A DNA stretch of 64,000 nt from Acinetobacter sp. ANC 3929 (GCF_000369405.1 NZ_KB850000.1:62001-126000); one strand, 5' to 3'. Numbered from the stretch's first letter, positions 27,460 through 36,260 are shown. The notes: generated by a model from the sequence alone, not told the origin. Translations and numbers: made by a program.

Positions 27460-27466
27460 GCTGCGC

Positions 27467-28456
27467 GCGGCCTTCATGGAAACGGCCACGGCTTGGACGT
27501 TCATTGGTATGTAGAATCTCTTCAATGGTTTGAATGGTTTCTTCCGCCAAATGATCCATTTTCAGGAACACGGGGCCATTGCCACTTTGCAGTTCCTGAT
27601 AAAACTCCCACATCATTTGGCCTGACCAGTAGTCACATTCAATAAAGCGTTCACCTTTGCTGTTGGCGGTATAACCACCCAAAGGACCGGTCACATAGGC
27701 ACATGCAGGGCCGTTATAATCTTTAATCAGCGGATTGATCTGGAAACATTCCAGATTTGAAAGTTCAGCACCTGCATGGTAAGCCATAGCATAACCATCA
27801 CCCGCATTAGTCGGATTTTCATAGGTTCCCATCAAATAGCCAGATGCAGGTAAGCCTAGACGTCCAGCGGCCCCACAACATAAAATCGCAGCCTTGGTTT
27901 TGATCACATAGAAGTCACCATTGCGACAGTCAAAACCCAGTACACCGTTGATGGCTCCGTCAGCATTTTTCAGCAGGCGAGTGGTGACGATGCGGTTATT
28001 AATTTTGACCTGAGCACGCTTGAGTTGGCGATACAAGACTTTTTTAATGTCATGACCTTCAGGCATTGGCAGCACATAAGCACCCATGTGATGGACTTTT
28101 TTTACGGCATATTCACCCGTTTCATCCTTTTCAAATTTTACTCCCCATTGATCCAGCTGTTGAATGGTAGTGAAACTGTGTTTGGCATAGGCATAGACCG
28201 TGGCTTGGTTAACAATGCCATCATTGGCAATGGTAATTTCCTTGGTATATTGCTCAGGCGTGGCATAGCCTGGAATCACGGCATTATTCAGGCCGTCCAT
28301 GCCCATTGAAATTGCGCCGCTGCGTTTCACATTGGCTTTTTCAATCAATAAAACTCTCAGGTTGGGGTTGGCTGTTTTGGCTTTGATGGCTGCCATCGGG
28401 CCAGCCGTCCCCCCACCGATGACGACAATGTCATAGTCCAGTGTAATCGTATTCAT
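27467..28456 (-). pseudogene. N-terminal fragment of the AprA-like flavoprotein (split by the insertion)
   Basis: This part encodes the first 330 residues of the flavoprotein: the Rossmann FAD motif VVIGGGTAGPMAAIKAK (residues 10-26), VLLIEKANVKRSGAISMGMDG, ILCCGAAGRLGLP and TNAGDGYAMAYHAGAEL. The host sequence ends in RGRFHEGR. The open frame runs seven codons into the element (AQHSIL) to a stop at 27446. Homology class is fumarate-reductase/AprA-type. With the AprB-like ferredoxin it resembles an adenylylsulfate-reductase-like pair, here tied to sulfonate-type transport and not to dissimilatory sulfate metabolism. The substrate is unknown. It starts 44 bases after the GntR gene and is probably in the same transcript. 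Confidence 0.85.
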
Positions 28457-28500
28457 GTTGTGCCTTTTTGAGTGAGTCTTAACTCACAAAGTAATGGTCG

Positions 28501-29253
28501 TTAGGTATTTCGCTTTCGATCTACTCTTAAACGGTATTGGAAGGTCTCTCCTGAAAAATAGAGATATTCGAAATCGATTGGATGTCCTGCATGATCGTGT
28601 GTCAATCGCTCCACTCTTAACAGTGGCGCATTGATATCGACTTGCAAAAGTGCACTGAGCTCTTCATCTGCAAGCGTGGCATCAATGTTTAAATCGGCAT
28701 GTCCCAAGGCAATCGATAAATCCTCTTCAATCGCTAAAAATACATCGCGAGTGGAGAGGTTGATCTGTTGTAATGCTGTTCCAATCGCTTCGGGTAAATA
28801 GGTCAGTTCAAATGAGACCGGCTTACGATTGAGTAAGCGAATCCGTTTAATCTCCACCACAGTGCTGTTGACTGAAAGTTTTAATTTCGAGGCAATTTGC
28901 GGTGTAGCAGGAATAAAGCGAAACTCTTTTACAACGTTAAATACCTCATGTCCCATATTGGTCATGGCTTCTGCAAAGCCTTGTAGTTGGGAAATGTTTT
29001 GAAAGGTTTTCGGTGCGCTAACGAAAGTGCCTTTGCCTTGAATCTTGTAAACAAGGTGTTCGAGCTGGAGTTGATTTAATGCCTGACGAATGGTGATACG
29101 GCTGACATTAAATAATTCACTCAGTTCTTTTTCAGATGGCAACTGCTGATGAATCTGATAGGTTCCATCAACGATCTGCTGTAGCAGGGCCTGATAGACT
29201 TGATCATACAACGGACGTTCACCATTCACTTTATTTACAATTGGTTGGTTCAT
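28501..29253 (-). CDS. GntR/HutC-family transcriptional regulator
   Basis: A 250-residue regulator. The N-terminal winged helix-turn-helix is LYDQVYQALLQQIVDGTYQI and LPSEKELSELFNVSRITIRQ (residues 15-60). The C-terminal UTRA ligand-binding domain (residues 90-245) has LLNRKPVSFELTYLP and PLLRVERLTHDHAGHPIDFE. It is first in the leftward flavoprotein-ferredoxin-ABC operon and probably controls it in response to a small effector. A HutC-type palindrome lies 12 bases upstream of its start, which suggests autoregulation. Confidence 0.88.
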   Translation of the reverse strand: MNQPIVNKVNGERPLYDQVYQALLQQIVDGTYQIHQQLPSEKELSELFNVSRITIRQALNQLQLEHLVYKIQGKGTFVSAPKTFQNISQLQGFAEAMTNMGHEVFNVVKEFRFIPATPQIASKLKLSVNSTVVEIKRIRLLNRKPVSFELTYLPEAIGTALQQINLSTRDVFLAIEEDLSIALGHADLNIDATLADEELSALLQVDINAPLLRVERLTHDHAGHPIDFEYLYFSGETFQYRLRVDRKRNT

Positions 29254-29264
29254 TGAACTTAAAC

Positions 29265-29276
29265 TTGTTATAACAA
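29265..29276. promoter_or_regulatory. Candidate HutC/GntR operator
   Basis: A perfect 12-bp palindrome TTGTTATAACAA, containing the GT-N-TA-N-AC core typical of HutC-type GntR sites, lies 12-23 bases upstream of the regulator start. A half-site TTGGTTGTTA follows at 29278-29287. Confidence 0.5.
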
Positions 29277-29506
29277 CTTGGTTGTTAGATTAGCGATTAT
29301 GTAAAATGAAGAAAAATAACTTATGCTGAAAAAAATATCTGTTTTTGTGCATTACTATCTGCGTAGGCTGAAAAATAAAGATGCTTTTTACTGTTTTATC
29401 TATCGATATTTTTAAGAGTAAAACATTAAAAATAAATTAGTTAGAATTTTATAAATCATCTTATTGTTTGCTATTATCACTAGATTTATAAATGAAAGTG
29501 ATCGTT

Positions 29507-30451
29507 TTAGCTTGGGTTATTTTGCTGAAACAGGACAGGTTCTGCGGCTAATTTTTCAGCCAGATACTGAATGAACACACTGAGTTTTGGTGGAACATGT
29601 CGTGTTGGCGGGTAGAGTAACCATGCGCCACCGCTATAATGGGTCTTAAAATGCCAATCAGGTAAGACCTGAACCAGTGTGCCTTGTTCTAAAGCATGTC
29701 GAGCTACGAAGTAAGGCAAACTGGCAATGCCTAAATGTTGTAAGGCTGCACTCAGACGCACACCTGTATGATTCGCAGCATAACGTCCACGGACTGGCAC
29801 AGTAATGGATTTCTGCTCTTGCTGGAATTTCCATTTGGAATCATTCGGTTGTTCACCCAAATAGATACATTGATGCTGCTTTAAGTCGTGTGGATGCTGT
29901 GGTATGCCATTTTTCTGCAAATATTCAGGCGTGGCACAAATCAAATGATCAATGTCAATCAGTTTACGTCCCATTAATCCACCTGGTGGCTGTTCAGTAA
30001 TGCGAATCGCCAGATCTACACCATCATCGATCAAGTCGATGTAACGGTCTTCCAATAGCAACTGAATATCAATTTTTGGATACAGTGCCAAGAACTCAGG
30101 TAAGTGCGGGTGTAGCATAAAATGCCCAACGGCCTTTGGCACACTGATTCGGATAATACCTTGTGGTTCAATATGAAATTGTCCTGAGCTTTCCATTACC
30201 GCTTGCGCTGCATTGACCAAATCCAAGCAGCGTTCATAGACTTGCTGGCCACTTTCACTTAAGCGCAGTTTACGAGTGGTGCGATGCAGTAAGCGTGTGC
30301 CTAGCGCACGTTCTAAACGGGCAATGGCACGACTGACTGCAGAAGGGGTTGAGCCGAGCTGACGTGCAGTTTCAGAAAAGCTTTCCGTTTCGACAACTTT
30401 TACAAAAGTTGCCATTTCATTTAATAGAACCAGACTTTGATTTGTGCTCAT
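29507..30451 (-). CDS. LysR-family transcriptional regulator
   Basis: A 314-residue LysR regulator. The N-terminal helix-turn-helix is FVKVVETESFSETARQLGSTPSAVSRAIARLE (residues 17-48). The C-terminal substrate-binding domain starts at about residue 95 (GIIRISVPKAVGHFMLHPHL) and has RYIDLIDDGVDLAIRIT, as in the DsdC/AaeR/Bcp subgroup. It is divergent from the LysE exporter gene with 93 bases between the starts, so it most likely controls that gene. The 253 bases before the GntR gene hold only that gene's promoter and an AT-rich spacer. Confidence 0.9.
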   Translation of the reverse strand: MSTNQSLVLLNEMATFVKVVETESFSETARQLGSTPSAVSRAIARLERALGTRLLHRTTRKLRLSESGQQVYERCLDLVNAAQAVMESSGQFHIEPQGIIRISVPKAVGHFMLHPHLPEFLALYPKIDIQLLLEDRYIDLIDDGVDLAIRITEQPPGGLMGRKLIDIDHLICATPEYLQKNGIPQHPHDLKQHQCIYLGEQPNDSKWKFQQEQKSITVPVRGRYAANHTGVRLSAALQHLGIASLPYFVARHALEQGTLVQVLPDWHFKTHYSGGAWLLYPPTRHVPPKLSVFIQYLAEKLAAEPVLFQQNNPS

Positions 30452-30544
30452 AGCGCAAAAGTTATTTGGATTTTGATTGGATTATCGCGCTTTAAAAATC
30501 GCAATACAATCTTTTTCCTGTAGTCATAAGTGGAGATAAATGAA

Positions 30545-31186
30545 ATGTGGCAGTTGTATGGACATGAGTTTCTGGCCTTGGCATTGATCCATTTTATGGC
30601 CGTTGTTTTACCGGGACCTGATTTTATTATTACCGTCAGACAGAGTGTTCGCTATGGCTATTTGATTGGCTGTATCACCGCGATTGGTATTGGTGTGGGT
30701 ATCTCGGTGCATGTATTTTATACCTTGGTGGGTGTTGGGGTCTTGATTCAGCAAAGTGTCTGGTTAATGTCGTTATTACGTGTTGCAGGTGCAATTTATT
30801 TGATTTACCTAGGTTGGCAATGTTTACGCAGTCAGCCAAATACCAATCTGGATATTTTGACAGGCGAGGTGATGGGTAAACCAAGCTTAATCAAGGCCTT
30901 TAACATGGGTTTTTTAACCAATGCACTGAATCCCAAAGCAACCGTTTTCTTTCTGGCAATTTTTACTACCATTGTTAGCCCGACCACACCGTTAAAGGTT
31001 CAAATTGGTTATGGCATCTGGATGTGTTTAGTCAATGCTGTATGGTTTATTTTGGTCAGCATTATGTTTGCTCAGCCTGTTGTACGGAAACGCTTTTTAG
31101 AGTTTGGGGTGTATTTTGAACGGGTAATGGGGGTTATTCTAGGGGTAGTTGCAATACGATTGATTTGGAGTGTTGCATTTGCCTGA
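30545..31186 (+). CDS. LysE/RhtB-family amino acid exporter
   Basis: A 213-residue inner-membrane protein with six hydrophobic helices and the family motif LIHFMAVVLPGPDFIITVRQSVRYG (about residues 13-37). NMGFLTNALNPKATVFFLAIF is also a LysE/RhtB signature. I prefer the ATG at 30545, with AGTGGAG nine bases upstream, over the in-frame GTG at 30530. It exports amino acids or related metabolites; the substrate cannot be told. It is divergent from the LysR gene and followed by a strong bidirectional terminator. Confidence 0.9.
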   Translation: MWQLYGHEFLALALIHFMAVVLPGPDFIITVRQSVRYGYLIGCITAIGIGVGISVHVFYTLVGVGVLIQQSVWLMSLLRVAGAIYLIYLGWQCLRSQPNTNLDILTGEVMGKPSLIKAFNMGFLTNALNPKATVFFLAIFTTIVSPTTPLKVQIGYGIWMCLVNAVWFILVSIMFAQPVVRKRFLEFGVYFERVMGVILGVVAIRLIWSVAFA

Positions 31187-31190
31187 ACAT

Positions 31191-31220
31191 AAAAAAGACT
31201 GCGCTGAGGCAGTCTTTTTT
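31191..31220. terminator. Bidirectional terminator between lysE-type gene and encapsulin operon
   Basis: AAAAAAGACTGC (31191-31202) pairs perfectly with GCAGTCTTTTTT (31209-31220) around a six-base loop. It serves both the rightward exporter gene and the leftward cysteine desulfurase gene, which end on either side. Confidence 0.85.
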
Positions 31221-31232
31221 ATTGAAGAGGGG

Positions 31233-33185
31233 TTAGGCATTCCGTTTGTTTCTGGTCAGTTGATGTAATACCGACACCAGCAAATCAATTTCTTCGGTGG
31301 TATTATAAAACGCCAAAGATGGACGTACAGTCTGTTCCACACCAAAACGACGTAGAATCGGTTGAGCGCAATGATGCCCTGAACGTACTGCAATGCCATG
31401 TTGATTGAGTGCTTTACCGACTTGTTCAGTGGAATAACCATCTAGAGTAAAGGACATCACACTGGCTTTGTTTCGGGCTGTACCAATGGGCCTTAAGCCG
31501 GAAACCGTACTCAATGCATGCTGACCATACTCCAGTAAGTCATGTTCATAACGGGCAATATTATGAATGCCTAAGCGTTCAACATATTCCAAAGCAGTGC
31601 CTAAACCCACGGCATCGGCAATATTACCGGTGCCTGCTTCAAACTTATTTGGGGCAGGTTGGTAAATGACCTGTTCAAAGGTCACATCCTGAATCATATT
31701 GCCGCCACCTTCCCAAACGGGCATGGTCTCCAGAATTTCAGGTTTGGCATAAACTGCACCAATGCCTGTCGGTCCAAATACTTTATGCCCTGAGAACACA
31801 AAGAAGTCAGCATCAATCGCTTGGACATCAGTTGGCATATGCGAAACAGATTGAGCACCATCGACCAAGACGCGTACACCTTTGGCATGGGCAATCTTGA
31901 TCACCTCAGCGACAGGTGTGACCGTACCAAGGGCATTGGACACTTGGGTAATCGAAATAAGTTTGGTTCGCTCATTAATCAGTTTTGGTAGTTCTTCCAA
32001 AATGATTTGTCCAGTATCATCCACAGGAATGACACGCAATTTAGCACCCACTTTTTTGGTCAATTGAAACCAAGGTACGATATTAGCGTGATGTTCAAGA
32101 TGCGAAACAATGATCTCATCACCTTCACCAATATTTTGTTCACCCCATGTCTTGGCAATCAGGTTGATGCCTTCGGTGGTGCCACGAACAAAAATAATTT
32201 CTTTTGATGATTTTGCCCCTATAAAACGTGCCACTACATTGCGGGCATGTTCATAAGCATCGGTTGCTCGTGCTGCCAGTTCATGTGCAGCACGATGAAT
32301 ATTGGAATTTTCGTGCTGATAAAAATAGGCAATACGATCGATCACGCTTTGTGGCTTTTGTGTCGTTGCTGCATTATCAAACCAGACCAAAGGACGACCA
32401 TTGACGCGTTCTTGCAGAATCGGAAAGTCACGACGGATCGCTTGAATATCCAAGGGCTGAGCGGCATTGGCAACAAACTGTGGTTGTGAAGGTTGATAAT
32501 TGCCGTAACCAGCATTGTGTTGTGGCAGATCCAAGAAGTAAAAACCTGAAGAGGCGTTATTTTTTGCTTGAGTAGAAGTTTGAGAGTCTTGCTGCAACAA
32601 ACTTTTTAACGCATCACCATGAGGCAATTGAAATGATTGAGCCGTGGCAAAGTTGGCCGCATCAAATTCAGAACTTGATGAACTCGGGGCTGTAAAATCA
32701 TTTAAAAAATAAAAGGGTGAAGCATCATTGGTTGAAGGACGAGATGGCTCAACTAAAGGTACATTTGGTGCACTATGAACCGCTTGTGGAAAATTAGGTT
32801 CAATGGGCGGACGTGGTAAATTGGCACCCCCCACGACTGGCGCAGAGGCGATCGCACGTCGCTCAGGGTAGTCAGGATAGTTCGGAATATGCTCAGGATA
32901 TTCAGGGTTTAAACTTTTTTCATAAGCAATATTGGGCGCACGACCACTGAGTGCCGCCAAAGGTTCAGCAGGCTGTGCTTGATGAGGTGGCGTACCGACA
33001 TTCGGCAAGTCCAAATTCAAACCAGAAGAATGACCACTACCAGAACTTGGCAGGGCTGCAAAAAATTCAGAGGCAATCCGTGAAAGTGTTGCTTCATCTG
33101 GGAAGTTGGACGGTGGGCTAACACCGGCCACTTCAGAACCCGTTGGACTACCGTTTAAATTACTTGTAGTTAACTGGGTAGTCAT
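31233..33185 (-). CDS. Cysteine desulfurase, family 2A encapsulin cargo
   Basis: The start at 33185 (MTTQLTTSN) gives 650 residues; it overlaps the shell gene by 26 bases. Residues 1 to about 235 are a disordered Pro/Ser/Asn-rich extension with the short motif FYFL repeated (SPFYFLNDFTAP and SGFYFLDLPQHN); extensions like this load the enzyme into the shell. From about 240 a SufS-type class V domain follows: VWFDNAATTQKP, HLEHHANIVPW, SGHKVFGPTGIGA (PLP lysine), and SGHHCAQPILRRFG (catalytic Cys). It removes sulfur from cysteine as persulfide. In A. baumannii a cargo of this type fills the shell with elemental sulfur. Confidence 0.93.
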   Translation of the reverse strand: MTTQLTTSNLNGSPTGSEVAGVSPPSNFPDEATLSRIASEFFAALPSSGSGHSSGLNLDLPNVGTPPHQAQPAEPLAALSGRAPNIAYEKSLNPEYPEHIPNYPDYPERRAIASAPVVGGANLPRPPIEPNFPQAVHSAPNVPLVEPSRPSTNDASPFYFLNDFTAPSSSSSEFDAANFATAQSFQLPHGDALKSLLQQDSQTSTQAKNNASSGFYFLDLPQHNAGYGNYQPSQPQFVANAAQPLDIQAIRRDFPILQERVNGRPLVWFDNAATTQKPQSVIDRIAYFYQHENSNIHRAAHELAARATDAYEHARNVVARFIGAKSSKEIIFVRGTTEGINLIAKTWGEQNIGEGDEIIVSHLEHHANIVPWFQLTKKVGAKLRVIPVDDTGQIILEELPKLINERTKLISITQVSNALGTVTPVAEVIKIAHAKGVRVLVDGAQSVSHMPTDVQAIDADFFVFSGHKVFGPTGIGAVYAKPEILETMPVWEGGGNMIQDVTFEQVIYQPAPNKFEAGTGNIADAVGLGTALEYVERLGIHNIARYEHDLLEYGQHALSTVSGLRPIGTARNKASVMSFTLDGYSTEQVGKALNQHGIAVRSGHHCAQPILRRFGVEQTVRPSLAFYNTTEEIDLLVSVLHQLTRNKRNA

Positions 33186-34092
33186 GATACTTGTCCACCT
33201 CCACATCTTCGAGCACAGCCAATGCATCCTCGGTCAATACGGCCAATGAGCAGTACAATGAAATCAGATAAGACGCAATCGCATTGCGGTTGATGCCCAT
33301 GAAGCGTACGGAAAGACCAGGAGATTGCTCACCAGCCAAGCCCGGCTGGAATAAGCCAACTACACCTTGGCGTTTTTCACCCACACGCAATAACAAAATT
33401 TTGGTTTTACCATCTTCCACAGGAATCTTATTCGATGGAATCAGCGGAACACCGCGCCATGTGATGAACTGTGAACCGAATAAACTTACAGTTGGTGGTG
33501 GAACTCCACGACGGGTACATTCACGACCGAATGCAGCAATGGCATCTGGATGTGCAAGGAAGAAACCTGGTTCTTTCCAGACTTTACGAAGTAAATCATC
33601 AAAGTCATCGGGTGTTGGTGGACCATTCAACGTAGAGATACGTTGGTCATCTGCTACGCTTGCCAATAAACCATATTCAGGGTTATTGATCAGCTCGCTT
33701 TCCTGACGCTCTTTAATGGTTTCAATGGTTAAACGTAATTGTTCTTTAATCTGATCGTGTGGGCTGCTGTAAAGATCGGCAACACGGGTATGGATATCTA
33801 AAACAGTTGAAACACCATTTAAGAAATATTCACGTGGCTGTGCATCATAATCCACAAAAGTTTGTGGCAAAGTAGCTTCATCGCGTTGTGTACACGCGAC
33901 TTGGATATCATCGGTATTGCTGACACGGTTAACGCGATAAATACCTGCTTCAACAGGAATCCATTGCAATAAATGCGTGAGCCAACGAGGGGTAATAGTC
34001 GAAAGTTGTGGAACGGTCTTGGTGGCATTTGCAAGCTGTCTAGCTGCATGATCCCCAAGCGCAAGTTGGACTTTATCTGTGGTTTTTGCCAT
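33160..34092 (-). CDS. Family 2A encapsulin shell protein
   Basis: A 310-residue HK97-fold shell protein of the SrpI type. Characteristic stretches are LGDHAARQLANATKT near the N terminus, TLPQTFVDYDAQPREYFLNG, YGLLASVADDQRISTLNGPPTPDDFDDLL, and the C-terminal RFMGINRNAIASYLISLYCSLAVLTEDALAVLEDVEVDKY. There is no cyclic-nucleotide-binding insert, which separates family 2A from 2B. It self-assembles into an icosahedral compartment. Gene order rhodanese, serine acetyltransferase, shell, desulfurase is the full sulfur-metabolism set of this family. The 235 AT-rich bases between this gene and the acetyltransferase gene may carry an internal promoter. Confidence 0.94.
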   Translation of the reverse strand: MAKTTDKVQLALGDHAARQLANATKTVPQLSTITPRWLTHLLQWIPVEAGIYRVNRVSNTDDIQVACTQRDEATLPQTFVDYDAQPREYFLNGVSTVLDIHTRVADLYSSPHDQIKEQLRLTIETIKERQESELINNPEYGLLASVADDQRISTLNGPPTPDDFDDLLRKVWKEPGFFLAHPDAIAAFGRECTRRGVPPPTVSLFGSQFITWRGVPLIPSNKIPVEDGKTKILLLRVGEKRQGVVGLFQPGLAGEQSPGLSVRFMGINRNAIASYLISLYCSLAVLTEDALAVLEDVEVDKYHDYPVNYK

Positions 34093-34327
34093 GAATAAAT
34101 TTTCCTGTTTTCTTTGGCTTTGTTAATAAAATTGGTTTTATTGCAATAATGTTTAATGATTTATTTCGCTAGACTAGACAATATTTAGTATTTTTAAAAA
34201 TATTATTATGAGATAAATAATCGTGAATTACTTGCTTATTAATCATAAGAATATATTTATAAGAAATAAATATAAGTATTGAATATACGTTTATTTATCC
34301 TAAAAATCATTTAAATACTTCATTCAT

Positions 34328-35266
34328 TTAAACTTTACTATTATGTAATGACTCACTTGGCGACTGCAAAATCTGGCTGCCTGCTGTAACGCTATGGGTG
34401 AGCCACACATTCCCACCAATAATTGAGCCTTTACCAATAGTGATACAACCTAGAATTGTCGCACCTGCATAAATCACTACATGGTCTTCAACAATCGGGT
34501 GACGGGCATAATCTTTTTTCAAGGCACCATCTTCATTCAGTTCAAAACGTTTCGCACCAAGTGTGACGGCCTGATAAATACGTACATATTCACCAATTAC
34601 AGAGGTTTCACCAATCACTACACCTGTACCATGATCAATAAAGAAACCTTTACCAATTTTGGCACCTGGGTGGATATCAATTCCTGTGGCGGAGTGCGCC
34701 AATTCAGAAATAATCCGTGAAAGCAGTGGAACACTGTGATAGAGCTGATGTGCCACTCGATGATGGATAATCGCTAAAATACCAGGGTAACAGAGTAGGA
34801 CTTCGTCAACACTATGTGCGGCTGGATCACCTTCATAAGCAGCACAGACATCAGCATCTAACAAGCGACGGATATCAGGCAAGGTATTGGCAAAGTCTTG
34901 TACGATGGTTTGGGCCAAGGCAACTTGTTGCTCGTAGAGCAGACGCTCATTGCTGGAAACAGGAATTTGTTTGACTCGACTCTTGGTTTCGTAATTTAAA
35001 GCCAGCTTGACCTGTGAAAATAATTCATTGAGTACGCGGTCAAGGGTATAAGCAATATAGTAATCTTCTGTTTCTTGACGCAGATCGCTGGGTCCGAGTC
35101 GCATCGGAAAGAGGATTCCGCACAGGTCATCTAAAATCGATTTGAGTGCTTCTTTGGAAGGGAGTTCGCGTCCACCAAATTCTTTGATACGATGTTGACG
35201 CTCTCTCCATTCATGCCGCGCTTGTTGCAAGCCTTCAACGACAGACTGTATTTTCCATTGGCTCAC
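34328..35266 (-). CDS. Serine O-acetyltransferase, EpsC/SrpH type
   Basis: A 312-residue protein. The GTG at 35266 has AAGGA six bases upstream and is preferred over the TTG at 35281. Residues 1-180 are helical. From about 185 the left-handed beta-helix begins: GIDIHPGAKIGKGFFIDHGTGVVIGETSVIG, then HPIVEDHVVIYAGATILG and GSIIGGNVWLTHSV. These are the hexapeptide repeats with the catalytic His/Asp of serine acetyltransferases. It makes O-acetylserine, the precursor of cysteine, which the encapsulated desulfurase then uses. It may be enclosed or associated with the shell, but this cannot be read here. Confidence 0.92.
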   Translation of the reverse strand: MSQWKIQSVVEGLQQARHEWRERQHRIKEFGGRELPSKEALKSILDDLCGILFPMRLGPSDLRQETEDYYIAYTLDRVLNELFSQVKLALNYETKSRVKQIPVSSNERLLYEQQVALAQTIVQDFANTLPDIRRLLDADVCAAYEGDPAAHSVDEVLLCYPGILAIIHHRVAHQLYHSVPLLSRIISELAHSATGIDIHPGAKIGKGFFIDHGTGVVIGETSVIGEYVRIYQAVTLGAKRFELNEDGALKKDYARHPIVEDHVVIYAGATILGCITIGKGSIIGGNVWLTHSVTAGSQILQSPSESLHNSKV

Positions 35267-35328
35267 GTGAATTCCTTGCAAATCGAGGTATTGAATAAAT
35301 CGTAAAATATTCGTTTAAAAAAGCAGCA

Positions 35329-35838
35329 TTAATCTTGTAACCAAGGTAACTGATGTGTGCGCCAGCCGTTGCTTTGATTACGCTGCTGCAGTTCATTTAA
35401 ATCACCTTCAAAACCTTCCAGCACGTTATAGACTTGTGCAAAACCTGCACTAAATGCTGCTGTTGCTGCTAAAGCAGAACGTTTACCGCTACGGCACAAC
35501 AATAAAATGGGCTTATCTTTGCCGACTTTGCTATCCAGTTCTTTTAAAAAACGTGGGTTACGGTTAAAGGATGTGCCAGTTGCCCATGCAACATGAATAC
35601 TTTCAGGCACATAGCCGACGAACTTACGTTCTTCATTGGTACGTACATCGACGAGAACCGCATGACCTTGTTCAACCAAATACCAAGCTTCGGTCGGTGG
35701 TATGCTGCCCGTGAAATCAAGTTCATTTTCTTCAGCATAGTGCTGGGCACGTTGTAAGATCTCTTGTGGATCTGTAGATAAAACGTGAATCGTAGATGTC
35801 GATTCTGCTATATCAGTAGAATTAAATTGAGCATTCAT
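35329..35838 (-). CDS. Rhodanese-like sulfurtransferase
   Basis: A 169-residue single-domain rhodanese. Motifs are AWYLVEQGHAVLVDVRTNEE (substrate-entry strand and DVR), VHVAWATG, and the active-site loop PILLLCRSGKRSALAA with catalytic Cys (about residue 130). It transfers sulfane sulfur to thiophilic acceptors. First gene of the leftward encapsulin operon, 62 bases from the acetyltransferase gene. It may move persulfide sulfur to or from the compartment. Cytoplasmic; no signal peptide. Confidence 0.92.
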   Translation of the reverse strand: MNAQFNSTDIAESTSTIHVLSTDPQEILQRAQHYAEENELDFTGSIPPTEAWYLVEQGHAVLVDVRTNEERKFVGYVPESIHVAWATGTSFNRNPRFLKELDSKVGKDKPILLLCRSGKRSALAATAAFSAGFAQVYNVLEGFEGDLNELQQRNQSNGWRTHQLPWLQD

Positions 35839-36260
35839 TTTTATAACCTTTTATACATCAGCGGGATGATGTTTTTATCTTAGGGCTGTTTTTATATTCA
35901 GGAAAATAAGCAAAATTTATTTATATATCTATTTTTGATAAATAATAGCTTTTTATTAACTTATTCGGAATATAGTTTAAAACTATGTTTTAAAATGAAT
36001 GTGCTTATTTAATTTCAAGATGAAATTATCAATATTAAATATTTTACTTTTCAAATAACGAGAATCATAAATATTAAAAAAGTAACTTTGGGATTTTAAG
36101 ACGATACAACTCAAAAATTAGATCTGACGAAAAAAGCAGCAATTAATGATCAACTCTGTATTCTTATCTAATAATGGAATAAGCAACTCACTTTTTCTTA
36201 TTTTTAATCATAAAGCATGCCGCATACCATAAGCCTATATTGTTGAAAGATCATCTAATT
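35839..36260. other. Divergent intergenic region between encapsulin and tau operons
   Basis: 422 very AT-rich bases without a gene. It must hold the promoters for both the leftward sulfur-storage operon and the rightward taurine operon. I could not identify convincing -35/-10 boxes or a CysB/Cbl site by eye. Shared control of the two operons is plausible from the arrangement. Confidence 0.5.

Larger units (their letters stand above)
13098..27466. mobile_element. 14.4-kb multi-recombinase element carrying a GTPase conflict system
   Basis: The boundaries come from the split host gene: host bases 13097 and 27467 become adjacent in the restored frame. The element is strongly AT-rich compared with both flanks. 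The left end carries a four-gene tyrosine-recombinase module (13.2-18.95 kb), the middle a five-gene GTPase system (19.1-25.4 kb), and the right end degraded antitoxin pieces, a membrane protein and an Ash-like stretch. The ends share an imperfect 13-bp inverted repeat. Seven bases (27460-27466) between the right repeat and the restored host sequence may be a coupling sequence from an earlier site, as seen with Tn554-type elements. No conjugation, phage structural or DDE transposase gene is present. Confidence 0.85.

Noticed and set aside
13098..27466. An integrative conjugative element or prophage
   Set aside because: No relaxase, type IV secretion, capsid, tail or replication genes were seen, and the element does not lie at a tRNA gene.
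33284..33706. A long frame opposite the encapsulin shell gene
   Set aside because: It is antisense to a well-supported family 2A shell gene, has no ribosome binding site and low-complexity basic composition. It is a shadow frame.
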